From Allorhodopirellula heiligendammensis (GTDB lineage: Bacteria; Planctomycetota; Planctomycetia; Pirellulales; Pirellulaceae): a stretch of DNA of 64,000 bases. The position numbers and the translations under genes are program-made. Positions 8,147 through 16,829 of this stretch are shown here, piece after piece; position 1 is the stretch's first letter, and every line of letters starts with the position of its first letter. The notes under the pieces were generated by a model. That model was not told the origin of the DNA. It searched no databases and worked only from the letters and a program-made list of their open reading frames with translations. The DNA lies in the NCBI RefSeq assembly GCF_007860105.1, contig NZ_SJPU01000001.1, forward strand, positions 1-64,000, written 5' to 3'.

Positions 8147-9598
8147 TTGGAACCGGACACCAGCCCCGACGAAAAATTGAAAATCCCTGAATCGCTCACC
8201 GATCGGCCGGATGGTTGGTTGCTGCGCGAGTGGAAAGCAGGTGACGAGCGAGCCGCCGAAGTCCTGTTTGATCGCTACGCCATCCGTTTGGTTGCTTTGG
8301 TTGCCAGCCGCCTGAATCGCAGCTACCAAGGCTCGATTGATCCAAACGACGTCGTCCAATCGGCGATGGGCAGCTTTTTCGACGCCGCCAGGCACAGTCG
8401 CATTGAAGTCAGTCGCAGTATTTCGCTGTGGCGTCTGCTCGCGACCTTTGCTCGCCGAAAGATGGCCCGTTCGATTGAACGGCAATCAGCTGTCAAACGT
8501 GGCGGCGATCAGGTTCGACATTCACTCGACAGCGTCCAACCTCAGATCACCAGCGAGCACGACCTAGACCAGAACGACGAGGCAAATGAGTTCATAACGA
8601 CATTGAAGGCCGAATTACCGGCCGATCTATTTACGATCGTCAAAGGAATCCTCGCCGGCCAAACGCATCGAGAGCTTGCCGAGTCGCTTGGCATCGACGA
8701 GCGAACCGTCCGTCGTCGCCTGTCGCGTGTTCGCGAACGACTGGCCCCAAACGTCGCCAGCACGAACGAAACCGCACGCGCGGCAGACAGTCCGCCGACG
8801 CTGCCCCGAGTGAATTACAACGAATTCGTGCTCGGCAAATTGATTGGCAGCGGTGGCTTCGGCAAGGTCTATCGGGCGAGCATGCAATCCGATGGCCGAA
8901 CGGTCGCCGCCGTAAAATTTCTTCGCAAGGCGTTTTGGCAAAACGAAGCTGCCCGGAGATCGTTTCTGAGCGAGATCAACCTCGCCTCGCAAATCAAACA
9001 TTCAGGCGTCATCCGCTACCTCGGCTACGGCGAATCACCGCACGGTGGCCCATACGTCATCAGCGATTGGATTGACGGAGGTTCATTGCAAGATGCTACC
9101 GACGCCACACCGAAACAGATCAACCATTGGCTCCAGCAACTCTGCGATGCCATCGCGGCCGTGCATCACGCCGGTCTGGTCCATGGCGATCTTACACCGA
9201 GCAACATTCTTGTCGACGCGGACGATCGAATCACAATCACCGACTTTGGTTTTTCACAAGCATCCGCGAATTCATCATCGCAAGTCCTGGGAGGAACTCC
9301 GGGCTTCGCTGCCCCCGAGCAAATCGACCCAGCGTTCGGTTCGATTGGCCCCAAGACGGACATCTACGCGATCGGCGGTCTCCTTCACTGGCTCATCTTC
9401 CGAAGGCCACCCAACTTTGGCACGAGTCTCGAAGAATCGCTGGCGTCAACGCTCTCGAGCGACGATCCAGAAGTCCTGCCAAGCGAAGCGATCCCCGACG
9501 CACTTCGCAACATTCTCGCAGCCACGCTTCGCAAATCGCCAGCAGACCGAACAGCAACCATCGACGACATCCTGGTGATGCTTGGTCCATCAAGATGA
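8147..9598 (+). CDS. ECF sigma factor fused to Ser/Thr protein kinase
   Basis: A 483-residue fusion with TTG 8147 as the likely start. Residues 20-120 are sigma region 2 (DPNDVVQSAMGSFF...LWRLLATFARRKM). Residues 150-205 are sigma region 4 with a helix-turn-helix (LAESLGIDERTVRRRLSRVRERL). From about 225 a Hanks-type kinase follows, with glycine loop IGSGGFGKVY, lysine in AAVKFL, catalytic loop HGDLTPSNIL (HGD for the usual HRD), DFG as DFGFS, and APEQ. No transmembrane segment is visible. The kinase may phosphorylate its own sigma part or a partner. The loop change leaves Asp and Asn intact, so activity is plausible. Confidence 0.85.
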   Translation: MEPDTSPDEKLKIPESLTDRPDGWLLREWKAGDERAAEVLFDRYAIRLVALVASRLNRSYQGSIDPNDVVQSAMGSFFDAARHSRIEVSRSISLWRLLATFARRKMARSIERQSAVKRGGDQVRHSLDSVQPQITSEHDLDQNDEANEFITTLKAELPADLFTIVKGILAGQTHRELAESLGIDERTVRRRLSRVRERLAPNVASTNETARAADSPPTLPRVNYNEFVLGKLIGSGGFGKVYRASMQSDGRTVAAVKFLRKAFWQNEAARRSFLSEINLASQIKHSGVIRYLGYGESPHGGPYVISDWIDGGSLQDATDATPKQINHWLQQLCDAIAAVHHAGLVHGDLTPSNILVDADDRITITDFGFSQASANSSSQVLGGTPGFAAPEQIDPAFGSIGPKTDIYAIGGLLHWLIFRRPPNFGTSLEESLASTLSSDDPEVLPSEAIPDALRNILAATLRKSPADRTATIDDILVMLGPSR

Positions 9599-9928
9599 AC
9601 TCTGGACCAGGATCCTTCCCTGGTAATGGATCGAAAACGACGAAGCGAACTCGCCGACTGGAGAAGCGACGATGCGGGCGGCGATCTCTCGCACACGCTG
9701 GTCCGAGAAATCTCGATGATGCCGGAACTCAATCACACCAGGCTTGACCATCGCTGCCAGTGCGTTGCCTGCCGAATCGTCTTCGTAGTTCAGTCCTGAA
9801 ATTCGGATGTCGCGATGTTCGATCGTGTACGGAAAGAAATGTGCCGCCGTTTCATTGGCGATCAATTTCATCAGGTAGCCTTCCTGATCAGTTAACGCTT
9901 CGACGCATTCCATCCCTGTAACATTCAT
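9590..9928 (-). CDS. conserved hypothetical protein
   Basis: A 112-residue soluble protein, convergent with and overlapping the kinase gene by 9 bases. It reads as mixed alpha/beta, with ISGLNYEDDSAGNALAAMVKPGVIEFRHHRDFSD in the middle. No family is recognised. A Met at residue 6 is an alternative start. It lies 27 bases downstream of the HD-Pnk stop on the same strand, so it could be the last gene of the RNA repair operon. Confidence 0.55.
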   Translation of the reverse strand: MNVTGMECVEALTDQEGYLMKLIANETAAHFFPYTIEHRDIRISGLNYEDDSAGNALAAMVKPGVIEFRHHRDFSDQRVREIAARIVASPVGEFASSFSIHYQGRILVQSSS

Positions 9929-9955
9929 TCGGCACGATCACTCTGTAACAGACGG

Positions 9956-11080
9956 TCAACCACTGTCGCTGACGGTCATTATGCGATGCCCCTCCAACCA
10001 CGTCGGCGGTTCCACCTTCGCCGCCAGTTTGTGAATGACGCTTTCGGGGACGGATCTGGCCCGGTCGCGATTTTGTTTCAACAGCACTCGCATCGGCGGT
10101 TCGACGTAGATCAACTCGGTACGAGCGTTGTAGTCGGAGAATAGTCCGTTCCATCGTGAACGGGTTTGGCGCAGGATGTTGGTGGCGTTGAAGGCGAATG
10201 AGGTGTCGGCGCGGAGGTGTTGGCGGCATCGCTCGGTAGCGGCTTGGATGACTCGGCCTTGATCGTCAGTCGGATCGACTTTCATCTCCGTTCGGATTTC
10301 GTCGAGCGACACGACCGGCAAGTCCGGCCGATGCTTGGCCAGCCACGTGTCTTTGCCGCTACCCGGCAAGCCACACATCATCGTGACGGTGCAAGAGAAT
10401 TCATCGTGCGGGACGTAGTGCAGGTTGGGTTCGGCTTGGCGGAAGTATTCCAGCCGAGCATGGTCGGTCGCAAACGGATAACGAGTGTCGAAGCAATCGT
10501 TATCCTCGGCAAGCAGGCGGTAGCAGTGCAGGTTGTCTTCCGGCCGGCTCATCGAAGCGGTGTCACGGCCGCGAGTGTCGGCCAGCGCGAACAAATACAG
10601 CAAGCGGTTCTCACTCAACCACGACAACCGAACGACTTCCTTCGCCGTGTCCTCTCGTTCGAGTACAAACGCCGGCCGGCCGTGATAGCGAACCAGCGAA
10701 CATACGCATTCCCGTTCGTCGAGCGGGCATTCCAAGTCACGCAGCACGCCGCGCACCAAGTGCTCGCCCTTGACCGCATGGTTGGGCGAACGCACGTGCC
10801 CGGTCTCCGGATCCAAGATCGTCGTCAGCGGTTTGGCCGCATCGTGGAACAACGCGGTCAATAGCAACGCTCGCCGGTCGTCATCATCCAGCGACTCCCA
10901 TTCATCCAGCCGCGTCAATTGATAGCAAACCATCTTGGTATGAGTCCACACGTCGCCCTCGGCGTGCCACTGGGCATCCTGCGAGCAAGCCGCCATCGCT
11001 CGCGCCCAAGGCTGCGTTTCCGCCCACGCGATGACCTCTTCGTGGCTCGATCGTGATAGCTCGTCCCAATTCATTTCCAA
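9956..11080 (-). CDS. HD-Pnk: HD phosphoesterase fused to polynucleotide kinase
   Basis: A 374-residue bifunctional RNA/DNA end-healing enzyme. Residues 40-175 form an HD domain with THTKM (His47), FHD (His79-Asp80), HAVKGEH (His101, His107) and ALADTRGRD. Residues 230-374 are a P-loop kinase with GLPGSGKDT (237-245) and a SLDEIRTEM segment. In bacterial HD-Pnk enzymes the HD part removes 2',3'-cyclic phosphate and the kinase part phosphorylates a 5'-OH. The start overlaps the stop of the upstream RNA ligase by 10 bases. The two together make a complete heal-and-seal set for cleaved RNA. Confidence 0.85.
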   Translation of the reverse strand: MEMNWDELSRSSHEEVIAWAETQPWARAMAACSQDAQWHAEGDVWTHTKMVCYQLTRLDEWESLDDDDRRALLLTALFHDAAKPLTTILDPETGHVRSPNHAVKGEHLVRGVLRDLECPLDERECVCSLVRYHGRPAFVLEREDTAKEVVRLSWLSENRLLYLFALADTRGRDTASMSRPEDNLHCYRLLAEDNDCFDTRYPFATDHARLEYFRQAEPNLHYVPHDEFSCTVTMMCGLPGSGKDTWLAKHRPDLPVVSLDEIRTEMKVDPTDDQGRVIQAATERCRQHLRADTSFAFNATNILRQTRSRWNGLFSDYNARTELIYVEPPMRVLLKQNRDRARSVPESVIHKLAAKVEPPTWLEGHRIMTVSDSG

Positions 11081-11808
11081 ATGTCCACGCCGTCGACCAA
11101 CTCATTCGGCACCATCACCTGCTGTTGCCAGTGTGTGCTTTGCTTGATTTTCTCAACAAACTCCGGCCGCACAAACTTGGCCCGCCCCGTCACCTGCGTC
11201 TCGCTCTCAATGCGAAGGTACAATCCTTCAGCCAAATTATCCTGCCGCCCCGTCAGCGGATTGTCGAACTCGGCACCGAACGCCGACGCCTGAATCAAAC
11301 TCTCCAGATCCGAACGCTTCAACGTCCCACGATGCACGATCGGAACCGTTTCAATCCCAGTCTCATCGAGAAACTCCATCCGCCGCTCCAGCGTCAGGAA
11401 CACGCCAGCATCCTTGTCGTAGATATCGAACTCAAAGAAGTAATGCCGAAGCTCGCGGTAATGGATCGAATGCCTCGCGTACATCCATTCGCCGTACAGG
11501 ATGAACTGCTCGCCAAGCCGTTCCTCCAGCACGTTCCGTTTCACTGTCGTCCACTGCTTGAACAGATCGTACTGCGGATGCATGCCCTCGGTCACCAGGT
11601 GCCCACGACACTGCAGCATCAACTCCCCCCCGGCGAAGTGGATCCCCACATTCGTCCCGTCGATCTTCTCCTCAACAATCAACGATTCATCGGCAAGGAA
11701 CCCCACCGATTCCAGCTCGCCCAGATGTTTGTCGTCGCTCGTCCCACGAGAGCCAAACAAATGCGGCGTCCGCGGATATTTCACAAAGTCGCCCCGCGAA
11801 GCGCCCAT
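11071..11808 (-). CDS. RNA ligase (nucleotidyltransferase superfamily)
   Basis: A 245-residue ATP-dependent RNA ligase starting at ATG 11808 ([19 protein letters not shown]); the open frame extends 14 codons upstream. Motif I is [10 protein letters not shown] (Lys48 is the adenylated residue). Motif III-like FFEFDIYDK, motif [10 protein letters not shown] and motif V GRAKFVR follow in order. It is short, without an extra C-terminal domain, like the Rnl2/Rnl5-type minimal ligases. It is the first gene of the pair with HD-Pnk, which prepares the ends it seals. The likely substrate is tRNA or other RNA cut by toxins or nucleases (inference). Confidence 0.9.
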   Translation of the reverse strand: MGASRGDFVKYPRTPHLFGSRGTSDDKHLGELESVGFLADESLIVEEKIDGTNVGIHFAGGELMLQCRGHLVTEGMHPQYDLFKQWTTVKRNVLEERLGEQFILYGEWMYARHSIHYRELRHYFFEFDIYDKDAGVFLTLERRMEFLDETGIETVPIVHRGTLKRSDLESLIQASAFGAEFDNPLTGRQDNLAEGLYLRIESETQVTGRAKFVRPEFVEKIKQSTHWQQQVMVPNELVDGVDIWK

Positions 11809-11898
11809 CGTTGATCTCCATGAGTTGTTGCAATGAAAGGCAGTTGACACGGAATGGAGCTCCTCGGTTCACCTGAAAGCTGGCAAACTAAAGAATCA

Positions 11899-12201
11899 TC
11901 AGAGCCGAATGCCAGGCGTCTCGCCTCTCGAACGCGAGCCGTCCTCGCAATCCTCGGCATGGACCTTCGAGTGACCGAGCTGGACCGAGATGGATTCGAC
12001 CGGCCATCCTTTCCGATTCGCGTACATGCTGAGCGTCATCGGTGTGCAAGCTCCAAGAGCCGACAGCAACAACCCGTACGGATCTGGCCCCACATCTGTC
12101 CCACCAACCGACACCAGCTCATCGGCAGTGAGCTCATGTCCACCCGCCGTGATGGTTTGCCGAAACCCACCATCCACCTCGCGAACTAGTGTTTCATTCA
12201 T
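11899..12201 (-). pseudogene. OsmC family peroxiredoxin, C-terminally truncated
   Basis: The first 80 residues are a clear OsmC domain, with the first redox Cys in ALGACTPMTLSMYA and then a KVHAEDCED segment. The family usually has about 130-140 residues and a second Cys in a CPVHR-like motif. Here the frame ends after 100 residues in GSRSRGETPGIRL without it. I take it as a truncated gene that has lost organic hydroperoxide reductase activity. A start at 12201 is plausible. Confidence 0.7.
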
Positions 12202-12325
12202 TCAATTTCTATTCCGTGAATTGATTGTAGGTCTACCCACCATCGGACATCGATACCTTTTGCTAAATCGAGGGATAGACCCCAATTTCGATTTGCCGCT
12301 CTCCGATAAATGATGCTAATACCAC

Positions 12326-14020
12326 CTACGAATTTGGTGAGCGGCGACTTCGGATCAGGCGGTCTTGCATCTCCAGCGCTCGTGGAATTTGACGATCGGT
12401 CATGGTCTTCAAAACTTTGGTAAAGTCGTCGCGGAGGCTGCTGTCTCGAATGACGCTGCCTTGATTCTCTCGCCAATAAACCTCCAGCAACTTGAGCAAT
12501 GCCGATGTCAGGTAATAGTGTGATCGCCAGTGCCAATCGTTGAAGTCCTCAGTTGCGGCTGCAATTTGTGCAATCCCCTTGCGTCGCAGATCTACGAAAG
12601 CATCGCCAGCAAGAAGCCCAGCGTAGGCTCGCACAACTTCTGGATGCGGCAGAAATCTGTCGGCCCATTGCTCGTATTCGGTTTGCATCGAACCAACGAC
12701 GCTCCGAAGCCGCTCGTCAACGACCGCCGACTCTCCGAAGCTCAAGTGGCCCATCAAACGAATGAATAATGTTTCGTTGGTTTCATTGTGTCGAACGGGG
12801 CTTTCCAGCCAATTCTGTTGATTCCACGCAAATTGAATCATCTCTTTCCAATGTTCGCAGAAGCGCCTAACGTCGTGAGGATCCCGGCTCCCGTAGATGA
12901 ACCATGAAGAAAGGAAGCCCTCCACCCAATGCAATCGGTCGAGACCCAGCGATAGCAAAGGCAGCCAGAGCCGCTTCGCTTGCTCAGTACTATCGAGATG
13001 CACGATGGCATTAACCAGCACACTGAACCACCAGTTTTCAAAGTCTCGCGGATGTCGGTAGAAGCCTTCTCCATCACGCTGGCTATCCGCGATCGCCGTC
13101 GACGTAGACCCGAGCGGCCGAAGCAGTCCGGAGGTAATGACTTCCATCAGTTCGACCGCTTGATCTCGATCGGTTTGCTCTTCGATCTCTTGAAATCTCT
13201 CCAACCACCCGAAGGCTGCCTTGATCAAGTCGGACTCAAAACCCGAAAGACGTTCGAGCTTCTCGCGAAGCTTGGAATGAAGGTCATCTTCGCTACTCAA
13301 CGACCTCTCAGCAAGGAACAACGACTTGATTTGGTCGGTCGCAGCCGATGTCACATGAACGAAGTCAATTGAACCATCGCTCGTCTCCCCAGCACTGAAT
13401 TCATCGACTAAAAGGTCCATCCGATCGTCAATATCGTACGCCGCGTTTGGGCAATTGAATATGCTGTTGCCACCTTTGGTTGTTTCGAAGACAAACCGAA
13501 CGCCTGCTGCATTCACCGCCAGTTTTTGCAATTGACGAAAGGTTGAACCAAACTCTGCTCGCCAATGAAAGGCGAAGTCCATCACGTCCTTGGCGACCGA
13601 GTAACTGTAGCCCGTCAAGTTCATTGCACACCACCGACGGATCTCTACCGCGCAGGGATCCTCTTTGAGGATCGAAATCGCAATGATTGCTTCAAAATTT
13701 CGGAAGTAGCTATCGCTCGATGAACTGGCCACGTCAAAATCGGGACGTGGCGGTGGGTTCTCGACAAGTATACGAAATTGATCTGCACACCAATGCTCTC
13801 GAGTTTCTTCTTCTTTTAGCCAATCAGAATGCAGCACGACCAAAACAGCGATACCACCACCAACTGAATGTTCGGGAGTTTCACCAAGCGAGTGAATGGC
13901 ATCAGCGTTGTCCGCAATTGAAACCATCGTTTTCCAGAATGCCTGAACTTCTATTTCCGACATGGGCTCAAGCTTGCTCAACAGAGTGCGGCAACGCAGC
14001 GGAAACTCGATTGCCAACAT
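12326..14020 (-). CDS. unknown 564-residue soluble protein
   Basis: A long open frame with normal-looking codon use, but no recognised family. It is mainly alpha-helical, with several Trp-rich helices (FENWWFSVLVNAIVHL, DWHWRSHYYLTSALLKLLEVYW) that look like helical repeats. No P-loop, nuclease or membrane motif is seen. It starts 3 bases after the stop of a 71-residue frame, which overlaps the SEC-C gene, so the three are probably cotranscribed. It could be the C-terminal part of a once larger protein or a new effector; neither can be decided here. Confidence 0.6.
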   Translation of the reverse strand: MLAIEFPLRCRTLLSKLEPMSEIEVQAFWKTMVSIADNADAIHSLGETPEHSVGGGIAVLVVLHSDWLKEEETREHWCADQFRILVENPPPRPDFDVASSSSDSYFRNFEAIIAISILKEDPCAVEIRRWCAMNLTGYSYSVAKDVMDFAFHWRAEFGSTFRQLQKLAVNAAGVRFVFETTKGGNSIFNCPNAAYDIDDRMDLLVDEFSAGETSDGSIDFVHVTSAATDQIKSLFLAERSLSSEDDLHSKLREKLERLSGFESDLIKAAFGWLERFQEIEEQTDRDQAVELMEVITSGLLRPLGSTSTAIADSQRDGEGFYRHPRDFENWWFSVLVNAIVHLDSTEQAKRLWLPLLSLGLDRLHWVEGFLSSWFIYGSRDPHDVRRFCEHWKEMIQFAWNQQNWLESPVRHNETNETLFIRLMGHLSFGESAVVDERLRSVVGSMQTEYEQWADRFLPHPEVVRAYAGLLAGDAFVDLRRKGIAQIAAATEDFNDWHWRSHYYLTSALLKLLEVYWRENQGSVIRDSSLRDDFTKVLKTMTDRQIPRALEMQDRLIRSRRSPNS

Positions 14021-14023
14021 TCG

Positions 14024-14239
14024 CTATTCGGCTTCCCGCCGACCGTCCTGCATGCGTTCAGATCTGTCGACTGGCTCATCAAAGGTGATATGAAGGCCAT
14101 CGCTTCTCGCTTCAGCAGACCAGTTGTCGAGATCGAATTCGGACAACAGCTTGTCCAACACCAGCGACTCGCTCTCAGACAGTTCGCCAAGTGAATCCGC
14201 CTTCCATTTTTCGGTCACTTCCGTGAAAAGCTTGCGCAA
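14024..14239 (-). CDS. small hypothetical protein
   Basis: A 71-residue acidic protein (LSESESLVLDKLLSEFDLDNW, then ITFDEPVDRSER). It overlaps the end of the SEC-C gene by 25 bases and ends 3 bases before the next gene, so translational coupling is likely. No family is recognised. It could also be the displaced C-terminus of the SEC-C protein after a frameshift. Confidence 0.45.
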   Translation of the reverse strand: MRKLFTEVTEKWKADSLGELSESESLVLDKLLSEFDLDNWSAEARSDGLHITFDEPVDRSERMQDGRREAE

Positions 14240-14811
14240 GTCTGGGTTCGATAAAAACTCGCCGAGAACTTCGCATACAATTCAAGACACAGAGCACGAT
14301 AAGCAAGCAAGAAAACCTGTTTGTCTGATCCGGTCCACACTTCTTCATCGATCGGCTGAAAGATTTCCTGATCATGTGTTTTGCAGAATCCGGGAAATGC
14401 GGACGCGCGCTTGATCGGAACATGTTCGAAGTTGCCGTTGCCGAAATCGAAGATGGCTGACATCTTCAGTTTCGCTCCACGAACCTTATTCTGTTGATCG
14501 GCTATTGCCGCAAGCTCTCTGGACAGCCCGACCGTGTGGGATTTGATCGCCGGTTTCCCGCAGGTTGAGCTGCAACCGACTGGGGCGAGACAACCATGCT
14601 TCGACTCGGCGGCGACGGCTTCCTTGAAAATTTTCGCAACGCGACGCCGGTCGTCCTCACCCGGCTCGAAGTTGGTTGGTATCTCAATGCCGGGAAATAT
14701 CCCAGCATGCGCGAAACTTGGATGCGATTTAGCTCGCTCTGATCGCATGCAGCACTGTTTGTATTTCTTTCCGCTTCTACATGGACATGGGTCGTTTCGG
14801 CCGGGTTTCAT
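14215..14811 (-). CDS. SEC-C motif protein with Cys/His zinc-like core
   Basis: A 198-residue protein starting at ATG 14811 (MKPGRNDPCPCRSGKKYKQCC), an N-terminal SEC-C zinc motif. Further on, GCLAPVGCSSTCGKPAIKSHTVG and FPGFCKTHDQEIFQPI give a second Cys/His set of HNH-like spacing. Relatives I recall continue with a long helical C-terminus. Here the frame stops soon after YRALCLELYAKF, so it may be shortened by a frameshift. The role is unknown; HNH-like SEC-C proteins occur in accessory regions. Confidence 0.6.
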   Translation of the reverse strand: MKPGRNDPCPCRSGKKYKQCCMRSERAKSHPSFAHAGIFPGIEIPTNFEPGEDDRRRVAKIFKEAVAAESKHGCLAPVGCSSTCGKPAIKSHTVGLSRELAAIADQQNKVRGAKLKMSAIFDFGNGNFEHVPIKRASAFPGFCKTHDQEIFQPIDEEVWTGSDKQVFLLAYRALCLELYAKFSASFYRTQTCASFSRK

Positions 14812-14879
14812 GATCGTTGGCAAGATGGGCGTGACGAGATGCAGTCGCTAACGAAACAGACCAAAAATCTTCAGGAAAG

Positions 14880-15130
14880 TTCACTGGGGGACTTGTGCGG
14901 CATTAAACTCCGAGTTAAACATACCGCAGGACACAAGAATTCTCCAGCAGGCCTCGCGATTACTTTTCGCTCGGCCTTCCTTCGCGGGGCTTGCTCTGCG
15001 GGGGCTACTCCGGTGTGGCGGTTGCCATGCTGCCTATTGGCCCGTCATATCTGGGACGACCTCCCTCTGATGTGACGTGTCACCGTGATGCGACTGATGT
15101 CATTGACTTCAAGTCGTCGGATGATTCCTG
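14880..15130 (+). ncRNA. candidate retron msr-msd RNA region
   Basis: There is no credible gene between 14812 and 15193, but the stretch is rich in hairpins. The longest is 14 base pairs (GU allowed), pairing 14946-14959 (AGCAGGCCTCGCGA) with 14982-14995 and leaving a 22-base loop. A second pairs 15013-15019 with 15024-15030. A third (GTGAC/GTCAC) lies near 15072-15083. A 7-base pair, CAGTCGC at 14842-14848 with GCGACTG at 15090-15096, might be the outer a1/a2 stem. It lies just upstream of the small ORF, XRE gene and retron RT, where msr-msd is expected. The exact ends and priming G are not determined. Confidence 0.4.
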
Positions 15131-15193
15131 AGATTTGGAACCCGGTACGTTGCCGGCGGAAGGGTCTTACATTCCTCCTCACGGAGAATTGTT

Positions 15194-15430
15194 ATGAGCG
15201 GTAAACGCCGTGAAGTTGTGTCCTGCAGGGAACGAAAGTTGAATGCGATTGTCAGTTTCTGGCACTCGCTCCCCGACCCGAGTGAACTGGCAGGAATGAG
15301 TGGGAGGTCGCTTGCGGACCTTCGTCGTGAAGCGTTGGCTTGTTTGAAACGGTCGCCTCCGGACCTTAATGGTGCCCAGGCAGCCACATTCCAAGCGATC
15401 CACGATATGCGAAACGATGAGCAAAGTTAG
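15194..15430 (+). CDS. small ORF in retron operon
   Basis: A 78-residue basic protein with a good ribosome binding site (GGAG at 15183-15186) before ATG 15194. The middle contains SLADLRREALACLKRSPPDLNGAQAATFQAIHDMR, predicted helical. No known family is recognised. It precedes the XRE gene by 27 bases and is probably part of the retron operon. Confidence 0.65.
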   Translation: MSGKRREVVSCRERKLNAIVSFWHSLPDPSELAGMSGRSLADLRREALACLKRSPPDLNGAQAATFQAIHDMRNDEQS

Positions 15431-15457
15431 CGACCTCCCAAAATCATTAGAGAACCA

Positions 15458-15739
15458 ATGCGACGACTAGGAAAAACAGCCCGTAAAGTTCGGTCCAAGC
15501 TTGGGCTTTCGCAAGCCAAGATGGCTAGAGAGCTCGGTATTTCGATCGTTCAGCTCAGCAAAATTGAGAACGATCACGCGATGCCATCACCCAATTTGAT
15601 CGAGAAGTACCGTGAAGTTGCGAACGTCGACTTGTACGTTATGGATTGGTGCGAGGATCCCGACATGACGGCGCTGCCAAAAGCGGTTCGTGAAGCCGCA
15701 GCAGAGTTGCGAAACGCTTGGTCCCAGGAATTCGATTGA
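15458..15739 (+). CDS. XRE-family HTH regulator
   Basis: A 93-residue protein. Residues 5-55 form a Cro/CI-type helix-turn-helix (VRSKLGLSQAKMARELGISIVQLSKIEND). The C-terminal tail is helical and acidic. The gene ends 12 bases before the reverse transcriptase. XRE-type partners are known for one class of retrons (I recall type VI), where the HTH protein is the accessory component. It may repress the operon, act as an antitoxin-like subunit, or both. Confidence 0.85.
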   Translation: MRRLGKTARKVRSKLGLSQAKMARELGISIVQLSKIENDHAMPSPNLIEKYREVANVDLYVMDWCEDPDMTALPKAVREAAAELRNAWSQEFD

Positions 15740-15751
15740 GGTTGAATCAGC

Positions 15752-16768
15752 ATGGATGCGAAATTGTTCAATTTGCACCGCACCCGACAGGTCGCTGGTC
15801 GTCTGGGCTTAGACGAATCTTGGATGCTTCGACTGGCCGAAGAACTTCGCACTGCTGAAGGGCGTGCGAACTACATTCGCGAGTTTACGCTTTTCGATCC
15901 CCGGCCCGCGAAGAAACCAAGAGACATCATCTCGGTTCGCGGAGATCTTCGATTGGCTCAGCGACGTCTTCATCAACGACTCTTGTCGAAGGCGATAGAG
16001 CCGACTCCCTACAGCCACGGTGGCGTTCGAGGTCGAAGTATCAAAACGAATGCCGGGCAGCATGCACGCAGCCGCTTTGTCTATCTGACGGACATCGCCA
16101 ACTTCTACCCCTCCATTCACAGCAGTCGAATCAACGACTTTTTTGGATCGAATGGATGCCACCCGTCAGTCGCTCGATTGCTGACCAGCCTTACGACTCT
16201 CGACTATCACCTGGCACTGGGGTTGATCACGAGCCCGATTTTGGCGGAAGCCATCATCAAGCCCGTCGATCGGCGAATTGCGGTGGCGTGCGATCGACTC
16301 GGACTTGTCTACAGCCGATATGTCGACGACATTTGCATCTCGTCGAAGCACAGCCTGCAAGGTTCGGGAATTGACGCAACGATACGAACGATCCTCCGCC
16401 AATCGGGGTTCAAGGTTCGAGCATCGAAGGATCGCTTTATCCGCGTGGATGAGGGCTGCGCCATCACTGGCATTCGTATCCATCGTGGTCGACTTTCTAT
16501 CACACCGATTTATGCTGACGAGTTGGAAAGTGATCTCGGCCGTGCGTTGTTATTCGCTCGCGGCGGAACGCACACCGGGCTTTTCTTCACGAAAGAGCAG
16601 CTCTGGGGACGCGTCCAATTTGTCCGGTGGATCAATCCTGGACGCGCGAAACCACTGGTTCGGTTGTTCCGCCAGATCCCATGGCGACGCTATCGCGTGG
16701 CGGCAAGTCAGAGCGGACTAATTGCGGCAAAGCCAGTATTTGGCGAGCGTGACACCGCATCCATTTGA
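15752..16768 (+). CDS. retron-type reverse transcriptase
   Basis: A 338-residue reverse transcriptase. Retron-specific marks are the NAxxH motif (Asn100-His104, NAGQH) and an ITG version of the VTG motif (residues 238-240). The catalytic YVDD is at 190-193, with the first Asp in YLTDIANFYPSI and a GLITSPILA fingers/palm motif. Length is typical of a retron RT without an added domain. It should recognise a structured msr RNA and copy msd into multicopy single-stranded DNA joined to the RNA. The XRE and small ORF lie just upstream and a membrane phospholipase operon follows. Retrons are anti-phage systems in the cases studied. Confidence 0.88.
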   Translation: MDAKLFNLHRTRQVAGRLGLDESWMLRLAEELRTAEGRANYIREFTLFDPRPAKKPRDIISVRGDLRLAQRRLHQRLLSKAIEPTPYSHGGVRGRSIKTNAGQHARSRFVYLTDIANFYPSIHSSRINDFFGSNGCHPSVARLLTSLTTLDYHLALGLITSPILAEAIIKPVDRRIAVACDRLGLVYSRYVDDICISSKHSLQGSGIDATIRTILRQSGFKVRASKDRFIRVDEGCAITGIRIHRGRLSITPIYADELESDLGRALLFARGGTHTGLFFTKEQLWGRVQFVRWINPGRAKPLVRLFRQIPWRRYRVAASQSGLIAAKPVFGERDTASI

Positions 16769-16829
16769 TATAGGCGGTACTTGTCGATTGTCGCCAATAA
16801 TTTCACATTCAAAAACGAAAGATGCTTCT

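Noticed and set aside
14839-15075. 78-codon frame in the retron upstream region
   Set aside because: No ribosome binding site, no family, and it lies across hairpins; treated as non-coding.
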